Shown here one piece after another: positions 5,246-10,897 of a DNA stretch of 10,897 nucleotides. Source of the stretch: Lachnospiraceae bacterium UBA7109 (GTDB taxonomy: Bacteria > Bacillota > Clostridia > Lachnospirales > Lachnospiraceae); NCBI GenBank assembly GCA_002492335.1, contig DKYD01000068.1, positions 481 through 11,377 on the forward strand, read 5' to 3'. Numbering within the stretch: position 1 is the stretch's first letter; the number at the start of each line of letters is the position of its first letter. The position numbers were made by a program, and so were the translations under genes. Under the pieces are notes generated by a model, which did not search any database, was not told where the DNA came from, and saw only the letters and a program-made list of their open reading frames with translations.

Positions 5246-6121
5246 TTAAAGGCTCAGACGCCCCTGACCGGCGCTGTAAAAATATGCATTGTCCGACAAG
5301 ACTTCTTCTGCTTCGACCTGGCTTTCATTAATTTCCGACACCATCTCGTTCAAATATTTTTTATCCGGTGCAGCACTCTTCCGTACAATAATCACTTCAT
5401 GCACACTGCTTGGGAGCACATAATAATCTTCCCCCAGATAATTTCGGATCTTTTCAAGACACCCCGGATAAAGAATCGCCGCCGCCCCAAAACTTCGGAT
5501 CTCATTACTCAGGACATACATTTCATCTTCCCTTTTTTTGTCTTCTACACCTGTAAATTCTGCAATCATTGCACGCATGGACTTAAAATCACAGGGAAAT
5601 ATTTTCTGTGTATTCTGACAAGCCTGTTTATAAATTTCCTCACAGGTAACTTTCCACATCATTAAATGTTCATTTCTCACCGGCATTGTTGCAATCCCGC
5701 AGGTATTTATTTCTAACAATACATGAAATACAATTGAAAGATTCAGATATGGCACACTCGGTACTTTTTTTAACAGCTCCCGATTTGCCTGGCGATTTAC
5801 GATACGATAAAGAATTCTGTTCTTCAATACAGGATAATCTTTTAAAGCTTCTTCCTTCCATGGTTTTGGAAAACGAATTTTCCTATATAGAAGCAAAATC
5901 TCCTGTACGACGTCCTCAACAGAATATCCTTTCTGAAACTGGCGGTAATACTCCTCCAGATAGATAGTCGGCGATATATTGCTTCCTCTTTCAGAGAGCG
6001 ATATACCTTTTCTGCATACTCCATTATTCTTCTGCGCAGTATGAACACTGACGCTTACACCACTTGCCACCTCCCTTTGCACATTCGACTCCACTGCCTT
6101 CACAAACTGATAAAATGTCAT
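5246..6121 (-). CDS. DUF5688-family-like protein, function unknown
   Basis: A 291-residue soluble protein with no signal peptide or membrane helix. It resembles DUF5688 proteins of Lachnospiraceae: an N-terminal MTFYQFVKAVESNV-type helix, the motif SLSERGSNISPTIYLEEYY (about residues 39-57) followed by GYSVEDVVQEILLLY, and a C-terminal PSSVHEVIIVRKSA strand-like segment with an acidic tail. The family often occurs in several copies per genome; its role is not established. Start: an upstream in-frame ATG at 6244 exists, but it would run through the terminator and promoter at 6179-6210. ATG at 6121 follows AAAGG by seven bases and is chosen. The promoter at 6179-6207 drives it and the hairpin at 5186-5223 ends it, so it is a single-gene unit. 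The DUF5688 label rests on motif memory, not a search. Confidence 0.75.
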   Translation of the reverse strand: MTFYQFVKAVESNVQREVASGVSVSVHTAQKNNGVCRKGISLSERGSNISPTIYLEEYYRQFQKGYSVEDVVQEILLLYRKIRFPKPWKEEALKDYPVLKNRILYRIVNRQANRELLKKVPSVPYLNLSIVFHVLLEINTCGIATMPVRNEHLMMWKVTCEEIYKQACQNTQKIFPCDFKSMRAMIAEFTGVEDKKREDEMYVLSNEIRSFGAAAILYPGCLEKIRNYLGEDYYVLPSSVHEVIIVRKSAAPDKKYLNEMVSEINESQVEAEEVLSDNAYFYSAGQGRLSL

Positions 6122-6178
6122 ATTTTTTCCTTTCTGCATCAGACAGCAATCTTTGTGTTTGAATATTATGGTATAAAC

Positions 6179-6207
6179 ATTATAAAAAAGCCCTGCATAA
6201 AATGCAA
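6179..6207 (-). promoter_or_regulatory. Promoter of the DUF5688-like gene, inside the efp terminator
   Basis: TTGCAT (6207-6202), a 17-base spacer and perfect TATAAT (6184-6179) on the minus strand. The -35 is in the first arm of the efp terminator stem and the -10 abuts its U tract. Confidence 0.7.
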
Positions 6208-6210
6208 GAC
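6184..6210 (-). terminator. Intrinsic terminator of efp
   Basis: In minus-strand RNA GUCUUGCAU (6210-6202) pairs with AUGCAGGGC (6198-6190) over nine pairs, including two G-U, with a 3-base loop. Six U follow (6189-6184). It lies about 38 bases past the efp stop. Confidence 0.75.
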
Positions 6211-6247
6211 TTTTTCTTTCCCGGTTTCTTAAATTTTGTAACAATTC

Positions 6248-6805
6248 CTATGCCCTGGACAGATATTCTCCTGTACGAGTGTCAATCTTAATCTTCTCAC
6301 CCTGCTCTACAAACAGAGGAACCATAACCTGAGCGCCTGTCTCAACAATTGCCGGCTTTGTAGCACCTGTTGCGGTGTTTCCCTTTACACCCGGCTCAGA
6401 TTCAGTAATCAAAAGCTCTACTGTAAACGGTGGTTCAATAGCAAATACCTTGCCCTGATAGGACTTCATGCTTACCATCTCATTTTCTCTTACAAATTTA
6501 AGAGAATCGCCTACATCTGCAGCATCTACCGGTGTCTGTTCAAATGTTTCCATATCCATGAAATAATACAGATCTCCATCTCTATAAAGATACTGAACAG
6601 ATTTTCTGTCAATAAATGCCTTCTTCAAAACATCCTTTGACGGATTAAATGTACGCTCAACAACACCGCCATTAATAATATCTTTAAGCTTAGTGCGGAC
6701 AAAAGCAGAACCCTTACCTGGTTTTACATGCAGGAATTCCAGACATTCGTATACTTTTCCGTCAATTTCGTATGTGGTACCTTTCTCAATATAAGCATCA
6801 GCCAT
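6248..6805 (-). CDS. efp: Translation elongation factor P
   Basis: A full-length 185-residue EF-P. It binds ribosomes stalled on polyproline stretches and stimulates peptide-bond formation. Domain I carries the HVKPGKGSAFVRTKL loop; Lys31 at its tip is the position modified in many bacteria. No modification enzyme is visible in this window. Domains II and III follow (about 66-127 and 128-185), ending with the signature FVEQGEKIKIDTRTGEYLSRA-type segment. ATG at 6805 has AAGGAGG nine bases upstream. It has its own promoter (6862-6890) and terminator (6184-6210), and sits downstream of aroD. Confidence 0.97.
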   Translation of the reverse strand: MADAYIEKGTTYEIDGKVYECLEFLHVKPGKGSAFVRTKLKDIINGGVVERTFNPSKDVLKKAFIDRKSVQYLYRDGDLYYFMDMETFEQTPVDAADVGDSLKFVRENEMVSMKSYQGKVFAIEPPFTVELLITESEPGVKGNTATGATKPAIVETGAQVMVPLFVEQGEKIKIDTRTGEYLSRA

Positions 6806-6861
6806 TACATAAATCCTCCTTAGTCACGCCCGAATAGCGCTTAATACGTTTTATCTTTTTA

Positions 6862-6890
6862 ATTCTATAATAAAGCATGCTAATTTTCAA
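6862..6890 (-). promoter_or_regulatory. Promoter of efp
   Basis: TTGAAA (6890-6885), a 17-base spacer and TAGAAT (6867-6862) on the minus strand, 57 bases before the efp ATG. The leader between them shows only a weak GC hairpin and no riboswitch-like fold. Confidence 0.65.
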
Positions 6891-6934
6891 CTACATTTTT
6901 CTTTTTTTCTTGCAATCTGTCTTAATTTGCTTCA

Positions 6935-7696
6935 TTATTTTCCCAAAATCGTTAATACAGTCTTCAACTCTTCTGCCTTCATCTGCCCCGGAGCCGACGC
7001 TTTCCCGGCTGAACCGAATGTGATCGCCGAGCCAAACATCTGTCCACACAAACGGCTTATCATTCCCATTTGCGACATAGACATTGTGACAACCGGCCGG
7101 TTCGCATAAATCCGGTTCATCTCCTCAGTCGCAGCAAGAAGTGTAAGTACATCCTGTCTGCTCTGCGGCATAACTGCCGTCTTCAGTATATCAGCATCCA
7201 ATTCCTGCATTTTGCACAGGCGGCGGATAATTTCTTCCTTTTCCGGAGTTTTATAAAAATCATGATTGGATGCTACGACCTTTATACCGGCTTCATGTGC
7301 GTTTCGTATCATCCGCTCTACAACTGCATCTCCGGTAAAAAGTTCCACATCGATCAGATCCACATATCCGGAAGACACTGCCGTCTGATTAATCCTCTCA
7401 TATTCTGCGCTGTCTGTCTCCTTCTCCCCACCTTCTGAAGCTGTCCGGAAGGTAAACAGAATCGGCAGGTTACCCAATATTTTTCTCAGGTCGGCAAGAA
7501 CCTCCTTTACCTTACCTCCATCAAAAACTTCTCCAAACCAGTCTGCGCGCCATTCTACCATATCTGCCGGCAGTTTTTTTAAGGCTTCCGCCTCCTTTAT
7601 AATCTCTTCTTTGGTACATCCTGTAACAGGTATGCAGATTTTGGGAATTCCTTCTCCAATTTTAACATCTCTTATTTTAAGCGGTTTTATTTTCAT
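6935..7696 (-). CDS. aroD: Type I 3-dehydroquinate dehydratase
   Basis: Cytoplasmic enzyme of the shikimate pathway that converts 3-dehydroquinate to 3-dehydroshikimate through a Schiff base. Residue numbers are for the 253-residue form. Visible are the EWRAD motif (Glu48, Arg50), SNHDF with catalytic His145, ILKTAVMP with Schiff-base Lys172, MGMISR with Arg215 and ASAPGQ with Gln238. Two in-frame ATGs compete. The first, at 7717, gives 260 residues and lies eight bases after the yqeG stop. The second, at 7696, gives 253 residues, matching the usual 252-255, and places the GEGIPKI motif about where other family members have it. Neither has a strong ribosome site, which fits coupling to yqeG translation. 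Last gene of aroK-yqeG-aroD; no hairpin terminator is visible after it. Confidence 0.95.
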   Translation of the reverse strand: MKIKPLKIRDVKIGEGIPKICIPVTGCTKEEIIKEAEALKKLPADMVEWRADWFGEVFDGGKVKEVLADLRKILGNLPILFTFRTASEGGEKETDSAEYERINQTAVSSGYVDLIDVELFTGDAVVERMIRNAHEAGIKVVASNHDFYKTPEKEEIIRRLCKMQELDADILKTAVMPQSRQDVLTLLAATEEMNRIYANRPVVTMSMSQMGMISRLCGQMFGSAITFGSAGKASAPGQMKAEELKTVLTILGK

Positions 7697-7725
7697 CTCT
7701 ACAGTATCCCTGTCCATATACGTCT

Positions 7726-8232
7726 TTAAGCCTTCTTTCTTTTATCTCTCTTATAAAAATAAAGAACAATTTTTTCCAAATACCTTTTCAGAACAATCTG
7801 TATCTCTTCTTTCGGGTGAATCGGTTTTACAAGAATACTTCTGATCCCGCTTCTTTTCGCTCCCCACACATCTGTGAACAGCTGATCTCCGATAAATATA
7901 GTTGATGCTTCATCTGTATGCATCAGTTCCATCGCCTTTTTATAATTTTTTGTAGAAGGCTTATGTGCATCAAACACATATTTACTTTTCACTTTATCTG
8001 CAAAGGGCTTTACTCTCGGCTCCTGATTATTTGAAATCAGGCATGTATCAAAGCCTGTTTGTCTAAGACTTTCGAACAGTCTGACTGCCCGTTCATCCGC
8101 CGGGGCGCCATGAGGAGCTAATGTATTGTCAATATCAAAAATAATTCCGCGGTAACCCTTTTCATACAACATCTCAAAATCAATCACGTAAGTGGATGCA
8201 ACATACGCATCCGGATAAAAAACACGAAACAT
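7726..8232 (-). CDS. yqeG: YqeG-family HAD-IIIA phosphatase
   Basis: The 168-residue protein has the four HAD motifs: DIDNTL (Asp33 nucleophile, Asp35), ISNN (Ser67), Lys91 in HKPSTK, and GDQLFTDVWGA (Asp116, Asp121). The N-terminus FYPDAYVASTYVIDFEMLYE is typical of YqeG, and the length matches the B. subtilis protein (about 172). The family is related to phosphatidylglycerophosphate phosphatases of the Gep4 type, but its substrate in Firmicutes is not settled. Start: the frame extends upstream into aroK to 8298. ATG at 8232 follows AAAGGA by eight bases, matches homologues and leaves one base after the aroK stop, so it is preferred. Being wedged between two shikimate genes suggests shared expression, not necessarily a shared pathway. 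Confidence 0.9.
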   Translation of the reverse strand: MFRVFYPDAYVASTYVIDFEMLYEKGYRGIIFDIDNTLAPHGAPADERAVRLFESLRQTGFDTCLISNNQEPRVKPFADKVKSKYVFDAHKPSTKNYKKAMELMHTDEASTIFIGDQLFTDVWGAKRSGIRSILVKPIHPKEEIQIVLKRYLEKIVLYFYKRDKRKKA

Positions 8233-8233
8233 T

Positions 8234-8764
8234 TTATCTGTCCTTTTCTGATAATTTTTGAATAATTTCTTCACATATCTGTGATATATCCTTTTCATCT
8301 GTATCTATAATGATGTCTGCTGCCGCCTCATACTTTTCACGGCGCGTTTCCATAAGCCTGCTGATTGATTCTACATCCTTTCGTCCGGAAAGAAGCGGTC
8401 TGTCATCATTATTTCCGACACGCTCAAGAATCGTCCGGGGCGTTGCACGAAGAAGAACAATCCGTCCATTCTTTTTTATTTCCTGCACATTTCTTTCCCG
8501 CATGGCAACACCACCACCACAGGATATAATAACATTCTTTCCAGTCTGTAATTCTATCAGAAGCTTTGTCTCCAGAGTCCGGAAATATTCTTCTCCATAT
8601 TTTTTAAAAATATCAGAAATACTCATCCCCTCTCTTCTAGAAATCAAATAATCCATTTCAATAATTTCCATATCCAGCATTCTGCCGAGATGTTCTGACA
8701 CCGTACTTTTCCCTGATCCCATAAATCCAATCAGTGCAATATTATAATGAAATCTATTTTGCAT
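8234..8764 (-). CDS. aroK: Shikimate kinase
   Basis: A 176-residue P-loop kinase that phosphorylates shikimate at the 3-hydroxyl with ATP. Walker A is GFMGSGKS (13-20). Shikimate-binding residues are Asp38 (EMDYLI), Arg62 in the EEYFRTLE motif, and the GGG loop at 83-85 (SCGGGVAM). The lid holds Arg122 in DRPLL, and the adenine-side RREKYE lies near 141. Length is normal. ATG at 8764 follows GAGGA by eight bases. First gene of aroK-yqeG-aroD; an extended -10 promoter lies 37 bases upstream. No terminator separates it from the amidase gene, so some read-through is possible. Confidence 0.96.
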   Translation of the reverse strand: MQNRFHYNIALIGFMGSGKSTVSEHLGRMLDMEIIEMDYLISRREGMSISDIFKKYGEEYFRTLETKLLIELQTGKNVIISCGGGVAMRERNVQEIKKNGRIVLLRATPRTILERVGNNDDRPLLSGRKDVESISRLMETRREKYEAAADIIIDTDEKDISQICEEIIQKLSEKDR

Positions 8765-8800
8765 CTATAATGTCCTCATTTCTTTTTCTTACACCGGATA

Positions 8801-8809
8801 AGTATAGCA
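8801..8809 (-). promoter_or_regulatory. Extended -10 promoter of aroK-yqeG-aroD
   Basis: TGCTATACT on the minus strand is an extended -10 element. No good -35 is found 16-18 bases upstream, which fits the TGN-dependent class. Confidence 0.5.
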
Positions 8810-8826
8810 TATTTTTCTGGAAAGCA

Positions 8827-9510
8827 CTACTGTTTCAACGCACTCCCCACATCTTTCCGGAATTGCTCCCACGCATCCACATTTTCGACGAAATACTTCG
8901 GACAATTTTTCCCGGTAACATCATAATGTCGGAGCAGGTTCCCCTCATCCAGGTCAAACTTCAGGCACAGCCACGCACATAATTGTACCATGGAACGGTA
9001 TGTACTTTCATTAAATTTTCCAGTTTCATCCGGATGACAGCATTCAATAGAAACTGTATCTATATTCCGCTCATTGGAGGCATATGCCACCTCCCATGTC
9101 GGCACGCACTGAATGATTTCCCCGTCCAGTCCCACAATAAAATTGCTGCTGGCTTTTGTGTCATGACTGTCCTTTAACCCTTCAAAATAATTCCGGTTTC
9201 CCATCGCTGTCGCCCCCGGGTTCGCAGTATAATGTACAACAATTCCTTTAATCTTCTGCGTCTTCGTTCCAGGTCTGGAATATTCATTTATGGTAAGAAG
9301 CTCTATATCCATATCCGGTTTTGAAGCATCAATTTTCTCCCCACTCTTTTCAAAATACTCTTTTGTAAACCAGCCCGGGTTCATAATTTTCATCACCCCC
9401 AGAAATACAAATGCCGCCACTAATAAAATCAGGCCCAGACGGATATTCCGCTGGACCTTTCTTTTCTTTTGCGCGTCTGTAAGGGGGGTTTTCCTTTTTC
9501 TCTTCTTCAT
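8827..9510 (-). CDS. Membrane-anchored N-acetylmuramoyl-L-alanine amidase (Amidase_2/PGRP fold)
   Basis: The 227-residue protein has a strongly basic cytoplasmic start, one membrane helix (about 24-43) and an external Amidase_2 domain (about 80-225). This domain cuts the bond between muramic acid and L-alanine in peptidoglycan. Zinc ligands are visible as in T7 lysozyme: His93 (VVHYTANPGA), His195 (LRHYDVTGKNCP) and Cys203, with the same eight-residue His-Cys spacing. Start: a GTG at 9516 is possible, but ATG at 9510 follows GGAG by seven bases and is preferred. There are no SH3 or other wall-binding repeats, so attachment is by the membrane helix. The lack of phage genes nearby argues for a housekeeping or sporulation wall hydrolase, not an endolysin (inference). 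It lies between guaB and aroK. Confidence 0.9.
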   Translation of the reverse strand: MKKRKRKTPLTDAQKKRKVQRNIRLGLILLVAAFVFLGVMKIMNPGWFTKEYFEKSGEKIDASKPDMDIELLTINEYSRPGTKTQKIKGIVVHYTANPGATAMGNRNYFEGLKDSHDTKASSNFIVGLDGEIIQCVPTWEVAYASNERNIDTVSIECCHPDETGKFNESTYRSMVQLCAWLCLKFDLDEGNLLRHYDVTGKNCPKYFVENVDAWEQFRKDVGSALKQ

Positions 9511-9539
9511 ACGCACTCTCCATCCTTTTATCCAGTCTT

Positions 9540-9548
9540 ATTGTAACA
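9540..9548 (-). promoter_or_regulatory. Extended -10 promoter of the amidase gene
   Basis: TGTTACAAT on the minus strand, 30 bases before the chosen ATG. The -35 is poor. No hairpin terminator could be found between this site and the guaB stop. Confidence 0.4.
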
Positions 9549-9601
9549 TGTTTACCGGATAAAACCATGAATAGTTTTTTAGAAATTTATGAAGATTTTC
9601 T

Positions 9602-10897
9602 TTATTCATTTACACTGTAATTTGGCGCCTCTTTCGTAATATGAATATCATGCGGATGGCTCTCCTTGAGAGAAGCAGCCGATATTTTCACAAACCGGCC
9701 TGTCTTTTTCAGGTCTTCAATCGTTGCAGCGCCGCAGTATCCCATTCCGGAACGAAGACCGCCCATAAGCTGGAATACCGTATCTTCTACATAACCTTTG
9801 TATGCGACACGTCCTTCCACACCTTCCGGAACCAGTTTCTTCGCATCTGTCTGGAAATAACGATCCTTGCTTCCGTTTTCCATAGCTGCAATTGATCCCA
9901 TTCCACGGTATACTTTATATTTTCTTCCCTGATATAATTCAAAGGATCCCGGACTTTCGTCACAGCCGGCAAAGATGCTTCCCATCATACATACATTTGC
10001 GCCTGCTGCAATTGCTTTTGTCATATCTCCGGAATATTTAATACCGCCGTCGGCAATAATCGGAATTCCATACTTGTCTGCCGTCTCATAGCAGTCCATA
10101 ACAGCTGTAATCTGTGGAACACCAATTCCTGCCACAACACGGGTTGTACAAATAGAACCAGGACCGATGCCGACTTTTACAGCGTCAACACCTGCTTTGA
10201 TCAAAGCCTCCGTTGCCGCGCCTGTAGCAACATTTCCTGCAATCACCTGAAGATCCGGGAATTTGCTCTTCACCATATCTACCGTACGGATAACATTTGC
10301 AGAATGTCCGTGTGCAGAATCCATAACAACAACGTCAACCTTCGCATCAACAAGCGCCTGCGCTCTTTCCAGACAATTTGCTGTGATACCAATTGCCGCC
10401 CCACAGAGAAGTCTTCCCTGGGAATCCTTTGCGGACAATGGATATTTGATTTGTTTTTCAATATCCTTAATTGTGATGAGTCCCTTTAAATTAAAATCTT
10501 TATCAACAATCGGAAGCTTCTCTTTTCTTGCCTTTGCAAGAATCTGTTTTGCTTCCTCCAGTGTGATGCCCTCCTCTGCCGTAACCAGCCCTTCGGAGGT
10601 CATAGATTCTTTTATCTTCTTTGTGAAATCTTCTTCGAATTTGAGATCACGGTTGGTAATGATCCCTACCAGCTTCCCGCCTTCCGTAACCGGCACCCCT
10701 GATATGCGGAACTTCCCCATCAGTTCATTCGCATCCGCCAGCGTATGATCCGGTGAAAGATAGAAAGGATCTGTAATAACGCCGTTTTCAGAACGTTTTA
10801 CCTTATCTACCTCCTCCGCCTGCTTCTCAATAGACATATTCTTATGAATAATGCCGATCCCTCCCTGGCGTGCCATGGCAATCGCCATGCGGTGCTC
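9602..10897 (-). CDS. guaB: Inosine-5'-monophosphate dehydrogenase, N-terminus outside window
   Basis: The visible 431 residues are the C-terminal part of IMPDH, which oxidises IMP to XMP with NAD, the committed step to GMP. The first codon at the edge is Glu of EHRMAIAMARQGGIG; about 55 residues are missing to the right. The two CBS domains lie at about 42-150 of the fragment (starting DPFYLSPDHTLADA), then the barrel resumes. The catalytic loop GPGSICTTRVVAGIG has its Cys at fragment residue 250. The IMP-binding IIADGGIKYSGD and FAGCDESPG motifs follow, then the flap with the KLVPEGVEGRVAYKG motif (Arg and nearby Tyr). The frame is intact to the stop. Its promoter, and any purine-responsive leader, is outside the window. 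Confidence 0.97.
   Translation of the reverse strand, partial: EHRMAIAMARQGGIGIIHKNMSIEKQAEEVDKVKRSENGVITDPFYLSPDHTLADANELMGKFRISGVPVTEGGKLVGIITNRDLKFEEDFTKKIKESMTSEGLVTAEEGITLEEAKQILAKARKEKLPIVDKDFNLKGLITIKDIEKQIKYPLSAKDSQGRLLCGAAIGITANCLERAQALVDAKVDVVVMDSAHGHSANVIRTVDMVKSKFPDLQVIAGNVATGAATEALIKAGVDAVKVGIGPGSICTTRVVAGIGVPQITAVMDCYETADKYGIPIIADGGIKYSGDMTKAIAAGANVCMMGSIFAGCDESPGSFELYQGRKYKVYRGMGSIAAMENGSKDRYFQTDAKKLVPEGVEGRVAYKGYVEDTVFQLMGGLRSGMGYCGAATIEDLKKTGRFVKISAASLKESHPHDIHITKEAPNYSVNE

Noticed and set aside
6122..6244. 41-residue N-terminal extension of the DUF5688-like protein
   Set aside because: It would cross the efp terminator and the gene's own promoter, and a good ribosome site precedes ATG 6121.
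6806..6934. Possible riboswitch or T-box in the efp leader
   Set aside because: Only about 55 bases separate the promoter from the ATG, and there is no conserved core or terminator-antiterminator pair.
8233..8298. 22-residue N-terminal extension of YqeG into aroK
   Set aside because: Homologues begin at the MFRVFYPD-like segment, and ATG 8232 has a well-placed ribosome site.
9568..9611. Terminator after guaB
   Set aside because: Only a distant ATGAATA/TATTCAT pair with a large loop is present; no GC stem plus U tract.
10263..10748. 161-codon + strand ORF inside guaB
   Set aside because: Antisense shadow of the strongly conserved IMPDH frame; serine-rich composition is typical of such shadows.

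Overview
The window reads as a stretch of chromosome from a low-to-mid GC Firmicute, most likely a gut Lachnospiraceae-type Clostridia. The grounds are strong Shine-Dalgarno sites, sigma-A promoters of the TTGNNN-17-TATAAT type, a CotJC-type spore-coat/manganese-catalase gene, a DUF5688-like protein, a DUF4143 ATPase and an extracytoplasmic protein type common in that family. No organism can be named from the sequence alone. Almost every gene lies on the minus strand; the one + strand coding region is a 5'-truncated cotJC.

Left part (1-2110), probable mobile DNA. The left edge cuts a serine recombinase whose first 54 residues are visible. A small, apparently frameshifted ORF precedes it and overlaps its GTG start. 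Next comes an AAA/DUF4143 ATPase with its own near-consensus promoter. At about 2095-2120 this DNA meets the 3' two-thirds of a CotJC-type manganese catalase gene on the + strand. The first ~68 codons, including one metal-binding helix, are missing. The simplest reading is that a recombinase-bearing element has split or truncated cotJC. An element that is excised during sporulation, as known for sigK/skin and spsM/SPbeta, is an attractive but untested possibility.

Middle part (2590-6250), envelope and housekeeping genes on the minus strand. These are a zinc-ribbon/one-TM small protein, a membrane-anchored HtrA-type protease, a signal-anchored putative NTF2-like protein, tRNA-Arg(CCG) and a DUF5688-like protein. 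They are separated by clear hairpins and promoters. Two places show tightly packed signals: a terminator that physically overlaps the promoter of the next gene (6179-6210), and a perfect 11-bp stem that touches the -35 of the tRNA promoter (5184-5223).

Right part (6248-10897), core metabolism. efp has its own promoter. Upstream of it, aroK-yqeG-aroD form a compact operon (shikimate kinase, YqeG HAD phosphatase, type I 3-dehydroquinate dehydratase) with 1-nt and 8- to 29-nt gaps. Further upstream are a membrane-anchored Amidase_2 peptidoglycan amidase and guaB (IMP dehydrogenase), whose N-terminus is cut by the right edge. No CRISPR array, rRNA or insertion sequence was seen. No wholly new multi-gene system is evident; the element/cotJC junction is the most noteworthy signal.
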